DNA of 64,000 nt from an uncultured Prevotellaceae bacterium (lineage in GTDB: Bacteria; Bacteroidota; Bacteroidia; Bacteroidales; Bacteroidaceae), in NCBI GenBank assembly GCA_900320845.1, contig ONTS01000005.1, positions 1 through 64,000 on the forward strand, written 5' to 3'. Each line of letters opens with the position of its first letter. Position 1 is the first letter of the stretch. Below, one piece after another: positions 16,753 to 26,749 of the stretch. Under the pieces are notes generated by a model, which saw nothing but the letters and a program-made list of their open reading frames with translations, was not told the origin of the DNA and did not search any database. The translations under genes and the position numbers were made by a program.

Positions 16753-17916
16753 TTATAGATTTTTCAGTTGCAGGAAGTTCCATAGGTAGTCGTTTATGGC
16801 ATCGATGTCCTTCTTGAGTTTCAGATATTGCTTAGCAGCCCATTTCGGTTCGATGATGTTTGACCTCCTGCCGTCTTCCACGACAATTCTCTCTCGTGTG
16901 TGGAACAGTGCCGTCATGCTGAAAAATGCGTCGTCGCTCACTTCGCTTTTCAGCAGTTTCTCTCCGGCTTTCAACTTGGGATTCATAGCTTCAGTGTTGA
17001 GTTTCAGTACCTTATCGAGTACGCGTTGTGCCACTTCAGGTTCGACCAGTGCGGTGTCTTCCTGTTCTTCAACATATCCGTACACATACCATTGTCCCTT
17101 TCTTTGCGTCAGTTGTATTCCGCTTCCCGCTCTTACCGTTTGTCCGTCGGCATTTCTTCGGAGCATCATGCCTCCGTTTATGTAGTAGTTGTAGGTGTAG
17201 AACTCGTCTTGGTATGGGTGTTTCTGCTTGTAGCGGTACACCATGTCGTCGAGTGTAGTGTGGAAGTCGTTCAGTGCTTCGAGGTATTTGTCGCGTGCGG
17301 GATGCCCTATGGTCCAGTTGGTAGAGTCTCTGTCGAGATACGAGTATTTCCCGTTGCTGTGCATGTTTGATGCCACACCTTCCCAACAGATGTCCTGCTG
17401 CCATTGCGCTGGGGGGTAGTAGTTATCTCTGCGCTCCTGTTTCCGCTCAGATAAGGTGTAAAGGGTGTCTCCTTTGGCTGTGACAACAATCTTTCGCTGT
17501 CGGTTGTTGAATGCGTCAGTAGCCTCTTTCAGTGCCTTGAGGTATGCTGTTTGCTCAGCCTTGTATGCCTCATACAGGGACGAGAAGTGTCCCTCGGTAA
17601 GTTGTTGACGTATAGTCTTCAACTGGCTGTTTGTCAGCGGTATGGTGACGTTGCGTGCATTACGTGCAATTCCTTCTTCGTCCACCACGATTTCCAGTGC
17701 TCCTGTGAATCCCTGGGTACGTTTCAGCCATGTTTTGCCTTGATATTCGTAGATGTAGAATTCGTGTCTTTGCATGCCGTATCGTTCGTAGGAGCGCATG
17801 CCATAGTACAGTTGTTTTGCTCCGTGCGGCAGTTGGCTGTCATAGTCGGTTGTTTGCTGAGCTGATAGCGTGTTGGCGATGACGGCGAGCAGTAGGACGA
17901 TGAACGCGTGTTTCAT
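16753..17916 (-). CDS. secreted protein of unknown function (387 aa)
   Basis: The frame extends to 18066, but the ATG at 17914-17916 gives a clean signal peptide (MKHAFIVLLLAVIANTLSAQQ), so that start is used. The mature protein has a region rich in Tyr, Gln and Lys (NNRQRKIVV, RRDNYYPPAQWQQD) with no membrane segment and no motif I can name. It ends with a Lys/Leu-rich helix (YLKLKKDIDAINDYLWNFL). The three minus-strand genes from here to 19.3 kb all encode exported proteins and may form a unit; the next gene upstream is 82 bases away. Confidence 0.7.
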   Translation of the reverse strand: MKHAFIVLLLAVIANTLSAQQTTDYDSQLPHGAKQLYYGMRSYERYGMQRHEFYIYEYQGKTWLKRTQGFTGALEIVVDEEGIARNARNVTIPLTNSQLKTIRQQLTEGHFSSLYEAYKAEQTAYLKALKEATDAFNNRQRKIVVTAKGDTLYTLSERKQERRDNYYPPAQWQQDICWEGVASNMHSNGKYSYLDRDSTNWTIGHPARDKYLEALNDFHTTLDDMVYRYKQKHPYQDEFYTYNYYINGGMMLRRNADGQTVRAGSGIQLTQRKGQWYVYGYVEEQEDTALVEPEVAQRVLDKVLKLNTEAMNPKLKAGEKLLKSEVSDDAFFSMTALFHTRERIVVEDGRRSNIIEPKWAAKQYLKLKKDIDAINDYLWNFLQLKNL

Positions 17917-17998
17917 GGCTGTAGGGGGATGATGGGTGTTGTCTGGCACTAGTATGAAGGAGTGTCGTCTGAAGTGTGGCAGTGGGGTGGGGTAGAGC

Positions 17999-18556
17999 TT
18001 ATTCCTTAGGCTGGAGATCTTCGGGTATGGGCAGCCAATAGATGTTTTTGAAATATCTATCGGCATGCTTGAAGCCTATTTTTTTCAGCATCTTCTCGCC
18101 TTTCTTGGCTGATATTCTCTCATTGTTGAGTTTATAGGTGGATCCATTGGGTGTTTCTTCGACTTCGAGCCATGTGGCGGGTATGCTATGTTGGAGTATG
18201 GCAAACTGTAGGAGTGTGTAGTCGGGCCGTTGATGAATTGCGCATGCTGCTCCCTTATAGAGTTGTACCTCTTCAAACTTCTCGTCGGTCCATGCTATAA
18301 GGTTGACGTCGGTTTCGCAGTCGGAGAATACCGCTTGCGTTTTGTGGTCGTCTGTGCGTACCCATATTTCTTTTCTGCCGTCACCATCGAGGTCTATCAT
18401 GGCGTACTCGGTGAAGTTGTCCTGTAGAATGGCTCCGGTCTGGAGGTTGTAGAGTTCGTAGATTGAGAACATTTCATACGGTGCGATGGCTGTTTGCTGT
18501 GCCTGAGCTGCGAAGGAGGAGAGTGTGAGCAGGCAGATAAGGATAGTTTTTTTCAT
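17999..18556 (-). CDS. secreted protein with a DxDGDG motif (185 aa)
   Basis: A signal peptide (MKKTILICLLTLSSFAAQAQQ) precedes a compact domain. AMIDLDGDGRKEIWVRT near residues 52-68 looks like the calcium-binding loop of VCBS/FG-GAP-type repeats, although only one copy is present. No enzyme motif is visible. It lies 82 bases upstream of the 387-residue secreted protein on the same strand, and co-transcription is likely. Confidence 0.7.
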   Translation of the reverse strand: MKKTILICLLTLSSFAAQAQQTAIAPYEMFSIYELYNLQTGAILQDNFTEYAMIDLDGDGRKEIWVRTDDHKTQAVFSDCETDVNLIAWTDEKFEEVQLYKGAACAIHQRPDYTLLQFAILQHSIPATWLEVEETPNGSTYKLNNERISAKKGEKMLKKIGFKHADRYFKNIYWLPIPEDLQPKE

Positions 18557-18703
18557 GGTAAAACGTATTTTTGATTGTTATTATGTATGCTGTTGTATGG
18601 TAAATATAGTGAAAAAGAGTAGAATGCGTATGCGTTTGTCGTGTATTTTTGTGTGTTGGGCATGAAGTTATTGCACCATGTGGTTGTCATTGTTCCCTGC
18701 CCG

Positions 18704-18757
18704 GCATGCAAAATCGTTGATTTTGGTGACCAATATCGTTGAAATTGGTATGCAAGG
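18704..18757. repeat. 22-bp-period palindromic repeat array, two units
   Basis: Units begin at 18708 and 18730 (CCAATATCGTTGAAATTGGT in the second). The array ends with TATGCAA, as in the 63.6 kb copy. It lies in the gap between the 185-residue protein gene and the lipoprotein gene. Confidence 0.75.
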
Positions 18758-18812
18758 AGGCAAGTGTTGTAGTGTTGTTAGAGCTATCGGGGCATGATGG
18801 TGAGTGTTGGTG

Positions 18813-19301
18813 TTATTGTTGTAGGGTAGTTGTTGTGGAATCATCGAAGATGGCGTCTTCTTTTTGTAGCATTTGCAACCATTCTTCAGCTTCTTTCAGT
18901 GCTTTGTCGGGATTGCTGAGTATGGGTTGCAGTGTTTGTATGTCGTATTCGAAGTCCTGTTTGTCGTTGCCTCCTTTGGCTTTGAATGATAGCCTCAGGT
19001 GGCTTCCTTCTGTGTGCTGCATGGCAGTGAGTGTTTTGTTGAAGATTTCTTTGTGTGTGATGATGCAGCGCACGGCGTGTGCCTGTTCGAGCATACCTAT
19101 GCTATCGGGGGCAGTGAGGACTGTTATGGTGAGCGTGCCTTTGTGTTCGCTGATGTCGGCTATCGTTGCCGGTTTGTGCTGTTGTAGGCTGTCGGCGAGC
19201 TGTTTGACCTTGCTTTTGGTGCAGCTTTGCAGCGTTGTTGCCGTCGTTCCTGCGATAATGACGAGGATGAGGAAGATGATGGTGTGAAAGATGTGTTTCA
19301 T
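18813..19301 (-). CDS. putative lipoprotein of unknown function (162 aa)
   Basis: The N-terminus has a hydrophobic segment (FHTIIFLILVIIAGTT) followed by TTLQSC, which fits a lipobox with Cys as the lipidated residue near position 27. The rest is soluble, with a predicted beta-rich centre and a Glu-rich helix at the end (KALKEAEEWLQMLQKED). I recognise no family. A -7-like element (TACCTTTG on the minus strand, 19378-19385) lies upstream, so it may head the three-gene secreted set. Confidence 0.6.
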   Translation of the reverse strand: MKHIFHTIIFLILVIIAGTTATTLQSCTKSKVKQLADSLQQHKPATIADISEHKGTLTITVLTAPDSIGMLEQAHAVRCIITHKEIFNKTLTAMQHTEGSHLRLSFKAKGGNDKQDFEYDIQTLQPILSNPDKALKEAEEWLQMLQKEDAIFDDSTTTTLQQ

Positions 19302-19377
19302 GTGTGTGGTGTTATTGGGTTGATGGTTGGGGTGGTGGTTGTTGCCATACGCGACGATTGTCGGGATGGGTGTTGGG

Positions 19378-19385
19378 CAAAGGTA
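19378..19385 (-). promoter_or_regulatory. -7-like element upstream of the lipoprotein gene
   Basis: Minus-strand TACCTTTG fits the consensus; no clear -33 element is present. It lies 77 bases before the lipoprotein start. Confidence 0.4.
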
Positions 19386-19469
19386 GGATAAAAAAGTGAC
19401 ATAGTGTTGTTGCGGTGTGAAAAGATGAATTTATGGTGTGCGGTCGGTGGTGTTTTCGCATGTTTTTCT

Positions 19470-19477
19470 TACCTTTG
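19470..19477 (+). promoter_or_regulatory. -7 element upstream of the GNAT-like gene
   Basis: TACCTTTG fits TAnnTTTG and lies 57 bases before the ATG at 19535, in the intergenic region shared with the divergent lipoprotein gene. Confidence 0.5.
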
Positions 19478-19534
19478 CATGTTGAACGCTGTGCTATGTG
19501 GCCGCGTTGAGTATAGATAGAAAAAGAGAAAGCT

Positions 19535-20683
19535 ATGTCGTCGATAAGTATCCGCAAGGTAAGTTCGCGTAAAGATCTTCGAAAGTTTGTAGATTTCCAC
19601 TACGATCTGTATCGTGGTAATGCGTATGATGCTCCTCCGTTGTTCAGCGACGAGATGAAGACGTTGTCGAAGGATAAGAATGCCGCTTTTGAGTTTTGCG
19701 AAGCAGAGTATTACCTTGCCTATCGTGATGATGTGTTGGTGGGTCGTGTGGCTGCTATCATCAACCATCGCGCCAATGAGAAGTGGGGCCGGAAGAGTGT
19801 TCGTTTCGGTTGGATAGACTTTGTTGACGACTTGGAAGTGAGTGGTGCTCTGCTTGGTGCTGTAGAAGAGTACGGCCGTGCGCACGGCATGACAGAGGTG
19901 GTGGGACCACTTGGCTTCACTGACTTCGACCCTGAGGGCATGCTGACGTGGGGCTTTGATGAGCTGGGCACTATGGCAACGCTGTACAACTACCCTTACT
20001 ATCCTGAGCACATGGAGCGTCTGGGTGGCTGGGAGAAGGACAACGACTATGTGGAGTTCAAGATATACGTGCCCGATGCAATACCAGAGAAGATGGTGAA
20101 GATAAGCGAGATGGTGATGAAGCGCTACAATCTGCACATCAGGAAGCTGAGTAAGCGTGAGGTGATGAAGGAGGGCATGGGCCAAAAGATATTTACGGTG
20201 ATAAACGATAGTTTCCAAGACATATATGGTTATTCGAACCTTTCGCCGAAGCAGATAGACCAGTATGTGGATGCTTATCTGCCTTATGCCGACCTGAATC
20301 TGATACCTGTGATAGAAGACTGGAGCACTGAGGAGCATAAGATAGTGGGTGTGGGCATCAGTATTCCCTCGCTGTCGGTAGCTATGCAGAAGTGCTGTCG
20401 CGGTCGGCTGTTGCCATTCGGCTGGTGGCATGTGTTGCGTGCGTTGAAGCGCCGCAAGGCCCGCATCGTTGATCTGGAGATGATTGGCGTGTTGCCCGAA
20501 TACCGTAACAAGGGAGTGAATGCTCTGCTCTTTTACGACCTGATACCGTGGTACCAGAAATATGGCATAGAGTGGGGTGAGAGTCAGGTGGAGATGGAGA
20601 CGAACATGTGCGTGCAGAGCCAGTGGAGCTATTTTGACACCAAGATGCATAAAAGACGCAGGTGCTACAAGAAAATGCTGTAG
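19535..20683 (+). CDS. GNAT-fold acetyltransferase-like protein
   Basis: The 382-residue cytosolic protein ends with a GNAT-type acetyl-CoA loop (IGVLPEYRNKGVNALL, about residues 321-336). The N-terminal half contains a conserved GPLGFTDFDPEGML segment and resembles a second, degenerate GNAT half. It is widely conserved in Bacteroidetes, but its substrate is not known to me. Its coding strand is G/T-rich, unlike argS and the S41 gene further on. parE follows after 36 bases. Confidence 0.75.
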   Translation: MSSISIRKVSSRKDLRKFVDFHYDLYRGNAYDAPPLFSDEMKTLSKDKNAAFEFCEAEYYLAYRDDVLVGRVAAIINHRANEKWGRKSVRFGWIDFVDDLEVSGALLGAVEEYGRAHGMTEVVGPLGFTDFDPEGMLTWGFDELGTMATLYNYPYYPEHMERLGGWEKDNDYVEFKIYVPDAIPEKMVKISEMVMKRYNLHIRKLSKREVMKEGMGQKIFTVINDSFQDIYGYSNLSPKQIDQYVDAYLPYADLNLIPVIEDWSTEEHKIVGVGISIPSLSVAMQKCCRGRLLPFGWWHVLRALKRRKARIVDLEMIGVLPEYRNKGVNALLFYDLIPWYQKYGIEWGESQVEMETNMCVQSQWSYFDTKMHKRRRCYKKML

Positions 20684-20719
20684 CAGGGACGACGAAAATG
20701 ATTTATTAAGAAATAGATA

Positions 20720-22732
20720 ATGACATACCCAACAAGCATGCTTGACAACATAGAAGAACATATCAATATAGAAGGTCAAAGCGCGATGGTGGACTACACC
20801 GACGAAAACATCCGTCACCTTAGCGACATGGAACACATCCGTACTCGCCCTGGCATGTACATCGGCAGGCTGGGTGACGGCTCGTTGGCCGAAGACGGTA
20901 TCTACGTCTTGCTGAAGGAGGTTGTGGACAACTCGATAGACGAGTTTAAGATGAGTGCTGGTAAGCGCATCGAGATAGACGTGGATGAAGAGCGTCGTTG
21001 TGTGACAGTGCGCGACTATGGTCGTGGCATACCTCAGGGTAAGCTCATCGAGGCGGTGAGCATGCTCAACACCGGTGGTAAGTATGACAGCAAAGCTTTC
21101 AAGAAGAGCGTAGGTCTGAACGGTGTGGGTCTGAAGGCTGTCAACGCTCTGAGTACTCACTTTGAAGTGCGTAGCTACCGCGACGGTAAAGTGCGCAGCG
21201 CCATCTTCCGCCAAGGAGAGATGGAGAGCGATAAGAAACAGAAGACGACAGACGAGACGGGCACATATATAAGCTTTGAGCCCGACGAGACCCTGTTCAA
21301 GAACTACCGCTACCGTGACGAGATAGTGGAGAACATGCTCAGAAACTACACCTATCTGAACACAGGTCTTACTATCATGTACAACGGCAGGCGCATACAG
21401 AGCCGCAACGGGCTAGAAGACCTGTTGGTAGATACGATGACGACGGACGGCATATATCCTATCATCCACCTGAAGGGGGAAGATATAGAGATAGCTTTCA
21501 CCCATACCGATCAGTACGGTGAGGAGTATCACAGCTTTGTCAACGGTCAGCACACCACGCAAGGCGGTACACACCAGAGCGCCTTCAAGGAGCATGTGGC
21601 GAAGACCATAAAAGAGTTTTCGGGTAAGAACTTCGAATATACCGACATCCGCAACGGTCTGGTGGGTGCTATAGCCCTGAACGTGGAGGAGCCGATGTTT
21701 GAAAGTCAGACCAAGATAAAGCTCGGCAGCAACAACATGTGGCCCGCCAACGCACAAGACGGTACACCTGCCGGTCCTACGGTAAACCGCTATGTGGGCG
21801 ACTTTATCAAGAAAGAGCTGGACAACTACCTGCATAAGCACTCGGACATAGCCGAACAGATGCTGCACAAGATAGCCGAGAGTGAGAAAGAGCGCAAGGC
21901 TATGGCAGGCATCGCCAAGCAGGCGCGCGGCAAATCGAAGAAAGCCAGCCTGAACAACCCCAAGCTGCGCGACTGCCGCATACACTACTCCGACACGAAG
22001 AACGACCGCAAGGAGGAGAGTTGCATCTTCATCACCGAGGGCGACTCCGCCAGCGGAAGCATTACCAAGAGCCGTGACGTGAACACGCAGGCCGTGTTCT
22101 CCCTGCGTGGTAAACCGCTGAACACTTATGGTAAGACAAAGAAGGTGGTGTATGAGAATGATGAGTTCTATCTTTTGCAGGCTGCGCTCGACATAGAGGA
22201 CAGTCTCGACACATTGCGCTACAATAAAGTCATCGTCGCTACCGATGCCGACATCGACGGCATGCACATACGCCTGCTGCTCATCACCTTCTTCCTGCAG
22301 TTCTTCCCCGAGCTCATCAAGAAGGGCCATGTGTACGTGCTGCAGACGCCTCTGTTCCGTGTTCGCAACCGCCGCACAAAGGTGAAAGACAAGGCCGTGG
22401 TGGCAGAAGACGACGCCAAACGCTCGCCCAAGGAGAAGAAGAGCGATTTCATCGTACGCTACTGCTACAGCGAAGAAGAACGCTTGAAGGCAATAGCCGA
22501 CCTGGGGCCCGAGCCAGAAATAACACGATTTAAGGGACTGGGAGAAATAAGTCCCGATGAGTTTGGCCACTTCATCGGTCCCGACATACGCCTGGAGCAG
22601 GTGACCTTGCACAAGACCGACCAAGTGCAGAAGCTGCTGGAATATTACATGGGGAGCAATACCATGGAACGACAGAACTTCATCATCGAAAACCTCGTCG
22701 TGGAAGAAGACCTGGTGGAAGAAGACCAATAG
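20720..22732 (+). CDS. parE: DNA topoisomerase IV subunit B
   Basis: This is the ATPase subunit of a type IIA topoisomerase that, with ParC, unlinks daughter chromosomes. The 670-residue protein has the GHKL ATPase ([17 protein letters not shown]), the transducer, and the TOPRIM domain with TEGDSASGS and [12 protein letters not shown]. The phrase [13 protein letters not shown] and the absence of a long GyrB-type insert favour ParE over GyrB. parC is not next to it in this window, so the partner is elsewhere. A second ATG at 20738 is possible. Confidence 0.88.
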   Translation: MTYPTSMLDNIEEHINIEGQSAMVDYTDENIRHLSDMEHIRTRPGMYIGRLGDGSLAEDGIYVLLKEVVDNSIDEFKMSAGKRIEIDVDEERRCVTVRDYGRGIPQGKLIEAVSMLNTGGKYDSKAFKKSVGLNGVGLKAVNALSTHFEVRSYRDGKVRSAIFRQGEMESDKKQKTTDETGTYISFEPDETLFKNYRYRDEIVENMLRNYTYLNTGLTIMYNGRRIQSRNGLEDLLVDTMTTDGIYPIIHLKGEDIEIAFTHTDQYGEEYHSFVNGQHTTQGGTHQSAFKEHVAKTIKEFSGKNFEYTDIRNGLVGAIALNVEEPMFESQTKIKLGSNNMWPANAQDGTPAGPTVNRYVGDFIKKELDNYLHKHSDIAEQMLHKIAESEKERKAMAGIAKQARGKSKKASLNNPKLRDCRIHYSDTKNDRKEESCIFITEGDSASGSITKSRDVNTQAVFSLRGKPLNTYGKTKKVVYENDEFYLLQAALDIEDSLDTLRYNKVIVATDADIDGMHIRLLLITFFLQFFPELIKKGHVYVLQTPLFRVRNRRTKVKDKAVVAEDDAKRSPKEKKSDFIVRYCYSEEERLKAIADLGPEPEITRFKGLGEISPDEFGHFIGPDIRLEQVTLHKTDQVQKLLEYYMGSNTMERQNFIIENLVVEEDLVEEDQ

Positions 22733-22798
22733 TCACACCCCCACTTTAACTCTCACCGACACTTTCCTCTATCGTCTATCCTCGCCCGATATTCACCC

Positions 22799-24379
22799 AT
22801 GAAACGATATACACTCTTTCTATTTCTTCTTCTGTCAGCCTTTGCCTGTCGGCTCTCAGCCCAAAAACTGCAGAGCCTTACGACGGCAACAGACAAGCTG
22901 ACCAACACCCTCCTGCTCATCGAGCGGCTCTATGTAGACACCGTCAACGTGGAAAAGTTGGCGGAAACGGGCATCATTGCCATACTGAAGGAGCTTGACC
23001 CGCATTCCTCCTACGCCACCGCCAAGGAAGCCAAGGCTGTGACGGAAAACTTTGCAGGGAGCTTTGAGGGCGTGGGCATACAGTTTAACATGGTGGAAGA
23101 TACGCTGCTAGTGGTACAGACCATCGTGAAAGGTCCATCCGAGAAGGCTGGCATCGTGGCTGGCGACCGCATCGTGAGCGTCGACGGAGAGACGATAGCA
23201 GGCGTAAAGATATCACGCGAGGACATCATGAGCAAGCTGAGAGGCAAGAAGGGCACCGTGGTGAAGCTCGGAGTGGTGCGACGCAGTGTTAAAGACACAC
23301 TCTTCTTCAACGTCGTGCGCGACAAGATACCACTGCACACCATCTATGCCAAGCACATGATGACTCCCACCATAGGCTACATACGCATAGAGAGTTTCGG
23401 CGAAAACACATACAATGAATTTATGGATGCCGTGCAGCAGTTGGAGCAACAGGGCATGCAGCGTCTCATCCTCGACCTTCAGGACAATGGTGGCGGCGTG
23501 TTGCAGGCGGCAGCGCAGATAGCAAACGAGTTCCTGGTGCAGGGCGACCTCATCGTCTACACCGAGGGACGAAGTATGAAACGCCAGACATATACCGCTA
23601 CACGCTCGGGACGTCTACGAGATATGCCGGTGACGGTACTCATCAATGAGTTCTCGGCTTCAGCCTCAGAGATTGTGGCAGGAGCCCTGCAAGACCAAGA
23701 CCGGGGCACCATCGTCGGACGACGCTCATTCGGAAAAGGACTCGTACAGCGCATCATAAGCTTCAAAGACGGCTCACACATACGTCTCACCATGGCACAC
23801 TACTACACACCTTCGGGCCGCTGCATACAGAAACCCTATACCAAAGGAGACATCAAGAGCTATGCTCTGGAGCTGGACGAACGCTATAAGCACGGCGAAC
23901 TGACCAATGCCGACAGCATACACTTTGCCGACTCGTTGCGCTATTACACCCTGCGCCAACACCGACCTGTCTACGGAGGAGGCGGCATCATGCCCGATGT
24001 CTTCGTACCGCTAGACACCATGAGGTACACATCCTTCCATCGTAAGCTGGCAGCCAAGAATATCGTGCTGGAGAATGTGCTGAAATATATCGACAGAAAT
24101 CGTACAAAACTGAAAAAACAGTACCCCGTCTTCGACACCTTCCGCTCCTCCTTTACCGTGCCGCAGACACTCACCGACGACATCGTGCGCATAGGTAAGG
24201 AGCAGAACATCACTCCCAAAGACGATGAAGAACTGCAACGCACTATTCCCGCGCTGCAACGACAGCTCAAGGCACTCATAGCCCGCGACCTGTGGGACAT
24301 GAACGAATACTACATCATTGACAACGAGCGCAATGACATCGTACAAAGAGCACTCAAGGAAATGATGAAACAACCCTAA
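22799..24379 (+). CDS. S41-family C-terminal processing protease
   Basis: An exported serine protease (signal peptide ending LSAQ near residue 22) with the layout of CtpA/Tsp enzymes. A PDZ domain lies at about residues 90-160 (KAGIVAGDRIVSVDGE). The catalytic serine is in NEFSASASEIVAGAL and the catalytic lysine in RRSFGKGLVQ. At 526 residues it matches the common Bacteroidetes form that trims periplasmic proteins from the C-terminus. It follows parE by 66 bases and precedes argS by 34, all on one strand. Confidence 0.9.
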   Translation: MKRYTLFLFLLLSAFACRLSAQKLQSLTTATDKLTNTLLLIERLYVDTVNVEKLAETGIIAILKELDPHSSYATAKEAKAVTENFAGSFEGVGIQFNMVEDTLLVVQTIVKGPSEKAGIVAGDRIVSVDGETIAGVKISREDIMSKLRGKKGTVVKLGVVRRSVKDTLFFNVVRDKIPLHTIYAKHMMTPTIGYIRIESFGENTYNEFMDAVQQLEQQGMQRLILDLQDNGGGVLQAAAQIANEFLVQGDLIVYTEGRSMKRQTYTATRSGRLRDMPVTVLINEFSASASEIVAGALQDQDRGTIVGRRSFGKGLVQRIISFKDGSHIRLTMAHYYTPSGRCIQKPYTKGDIKSYALELDERYKHGELTNADSIHFADSLRYYTLRQHRPVYGGGGIMPDVFVPLDTMRYTSFHRKLAAKNIVLENVLKYIDRNRTKLKKQYPVFDTFRSSFTVPQTLTDDIVRIGKEQNITPKDDEELQRTIPALQRQLKALIARDLWDMNEYYIIDNERNDIVQRALKEMMKQP

Positions 24380-24413
24380 AAACCAGATATCAATATATCG
24401 ACAGTCAATACTC

Positions 24414-26240
24414 ATGAACATCGAACAACAACTTACGCAAGCCATTGGCAATGCCGTCACAGCGCTCTATGGGCAGCAAGTGCCTGAGAAGATGCTGCAA
24501 GTACAGAAAACAAAGTCGGAATTTGAGGGCAATCTCACCCTCGTAGTGTTCCCCCTGTTACGCCTCTCGCAGCAGAAGCCCGAAGATACAGCCACCGCCA
24601 TCGGCGAATGGCTCGTGGAACACTGTCCGCTGGTATCGGCATTCAATGTCGTGAAAGGATTTCTTAACCTCGTCATAGGCGACGAAGCATGGCTGCAACT
24701 GCTACAGAACATAGATAACAACCCGCACTTCGGCTACCATAACGAACTGGGACAGGCTCCCGACGACGCTCCGCTTGCCATGGTGGAATATTCATCACCC
24801 AACACCAACAAGCCGCTTCACCTCGGACATGTACGCAACAATCTGCTCGGTTGGAGCCTGGCACAGATACTTTCAGCCTGCGGACAGCGTGTAGTGAAAA
24901 CCAATATCGTCAACGACCGCGGCATACATATTTGCAAGTCGATGCTCGCCTGGCAAAAGTGGGGCAACGGAGCTACCCCCGAGACAACAGGAAAGAAGGG
25001 CGACCACCTCATCGGTGACTACTACGTGGAGTTTGATAAACACTACCGCGAGGAAGTGAAGCTGCTCAAGACACAGCTCATGAAGCAGGGCGTCGACGAG
25101 GAAACAGCAGAGAACCGCGCCAAGAACGAAGCACCACTAATGCAAGAAGCTCACGACATGCTCGTGCGTTGGGAACAGGGCAACCCAGAAGTGCGCGCAC
25201 TGTGGAAGCAGATGAACGACTGGGTGTATGCCGGTTTTGACGAAACATACAAGGCTTTGGGTGTGGCATTCGACAAGATATACTACGAGAGTGACACCTA
25301 TCTCGTAGGCAAACAGAAGGTGGAAGAAGGTCTTGCCAAGGGCATCTTCTACCGCAAGGACGACGGCAGCGTGTGGGCTGACCTCACAGGCGACGGACTC
25401 GACCACAAACTGTTGCTCCGCAGTGATGGAACAAGCGTCTACATGACACAAGACATCGGCACGGCGCAGATGCGTTATGCCGACTATCCTATCAACCGCA
25501 TGATATATGTGGTAGGCAATGAGCAGAACTATCACTTCCAGGTGCTCGCCTTGCTGCTCGATCGTCTGGGTTTCCCGTGGGGAAAGGATATCGTACACTT
25601 CTCATACGGCATGGTGGAGCTGCCCAACGGTAAGATGAAGAGCCGCGAAGGCACCGTCGTAGATGCCGACGATCTCATAGAAGGCATGGTGGCTGAGGCT
25701 CTGCAGACAAGCGAAGAACTGGGCAAGTTCAACGACATGACACCCGAAGAACGTCGCGAGATAGCACGCATCGTAGGACTCGGAGCACTGAAATACTTTA
25801 TCCTCAAGGTCGATGCACGCAAGAATATGACCTTCAATCCCGAAGAGAGCATCGACTTCAACGGCAACACTGGTCCATTCATACAGTACACCTATGCCCG
25901 CATACGCTCCATCCTACGTAAGGCTGAGGAAGAAAAGGCAGGCGACACCAACCTCGCAGCTCCAGCTTCGCTCAGCGACAAGGAGATAGCTCTCATACAG
26001 AAACTCAACGACTTCCCCGTCGTAGTTGAACAGGCAGGTAAGGATTTTTCACCATCCGTCATCGCCAACTACTGCTATGAGCTCACCAAGGCATTCAACC
26101 AGTTCTATCACGACTACAGCATCCTCAATGCAGACACCGCCGAGGAGAAAGCTTTCCGTCTGACACTGGCTGCCAACGTGGCAAAGGTGATACGCCTCGC
26201 CATGCAACTCCTCGGTATTGAAGTACCTGAAAGAATGTAA
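24414..26240 (+). CDS. argS: arginyl-tRNA synthetase
   Basis: ArgS charges tRNA-Arg. The 608-residue protein shows the N-terminal Add-1 domain, the class I HIGH signature as HLGH in SPNTNKPLHLGHVRNN (about residues 129-144), a KMSKS-equivalent around GKMKSREGTVVDADDL (about 404-419) and the C-terminal DALR anticodon-binding domain. No oddities in length or motifs. Confidence 0.97.
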   Translation: MNIEQQLTQAIGNAVTALYGQQVPEKMLQVQKTKSEFEGNLTLVVFPLLRLSQQKPEDTATAIGEWLVEHCPLVSAFNVVKGFLNLVIGDEAWLQLLQNIDNNPHFGYHNELGQAPDDAPLAMVEYSSPNTNKPLHLGHVRNNLLGWSLAQILSACGQRVVKTNIVNDRGIHICKSMLAWQKWGNGATPETTGKKGDHLIGDYYVEFDKHYREEVKLLKTQLMKQGVDEETAENRAKNEAPLMQEAHDMLVRWEQGNPEVRALWKQMNDWVYAGFDETYKALGVAFDKIYYESDTYLVGKQKVEEGLAKGIFYRKDDGSVWADLTGDGLDHKLLLRSDGTSVYMTQDIGTAQMRYADYPINRMIYVVGNEQNYHFQVLALLLDRLGFPWGKDIVHFSYGMVELPNGKMKSREGTVVDADDLIEGMVAEALQTSEELGKFNDMTPEERREIARIVGLGALKYFILKVDARKNMTFNPEESIDFNGNTGPFIQYTYARIRSILRKAEEEKAGDTNLAAPASLSDKEIALIQKLNDFPVVVEQAGKDFSPSVIANYCYELTKAFNQFYHDYSILNADTAEEKAFRLTLAANVAKVIRLAMQLLGIEVPERM

Positions 26241-26281
26241 CGGATACCCTTTCGAAAGTCCACTCATCAACAAATTCTCTC

Positions 26282-26749
26282 ATGCCTTCTTCTCTTTCCA
26301 ATCCTCCTGACTGGCGCACAGACACTGTCCTTCCCCTGCATGCCGACGTTATAGCCGACGCCTGGGCTGTTGATGCAGCCTGTTCGGGCAATCCCGGACC
26401 GATGGAATACCAAGGTGTCGACCTGCAGACTGGTGCACAGGTGTTCCATTACGGGCCTGTTCACGGTACGAACAACATCGGAGAGTTTCTCGCCATCGTC
26501 CACGCCCTGGCACTCATGGAGCAGAAAGGCATCCGTAAGACACTCTACACCGACAGCTACACTGCCATGACATGGGTGAGGAAGCGGCAGTGTAAGACAA
26601 AGCTGGAGCGCAACGCACAGACAGAACGCCTCTATCATCTCATCGCCCGTGCCGAGGCTTGGTTGCGCTCACATACTGTAAAGACGCCCATCATACAGTG
26701 GGACACCAAGAAATGGGGAGAGATACCGGCCGACTTCGGCAGGAAGTAA
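26282..26749 (+). CDS. RNase H-family protein
   Basis: The 155-residue protein keeps the four acidic residues of RNase HI in order: Asp in AVDAACSGNPG, Glu in NIGEFLAI, Asp in YTDSYTA, and a final Asp in PADFGRK. It would cleave RNA in RNA-DNA hybrids. It lacks the viroplasmin-like N-terminal domain seen in other Bacteroidetes RNases H, so it may be that gene in reduced form or a paralogue. It follows argS by 41 bases. Confidence 0.85.
   Translation: MPSSLSNPPDWRTDTVLPLHADVIADAWAVDAACSGNPGPMEYQGVDLQTGAQVFHYGPVHGTNNIGEFLAIVHALALMEQKGIRKTLYTDSYTAMTWVRKRQCKTKLERNAQTERLYHLIARAEAWLRSHTVKTPIIQWDTKKWGEIPADFGRK

Noticed and set aside
19469..21214. 581-codon minus-strand frame opposite the GNAT-like and parE genes
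   Set aside because: Length arises from codon bias of the opposite strand; composition is His/Leu/Val-rich with no motif, and it crosses two well-supported genes.
21413..22729. 438-codon minus-strand frame opposite parE
   Set aside because: A mirror of the conserved TOPRIM and C-terminal regions of ParE.
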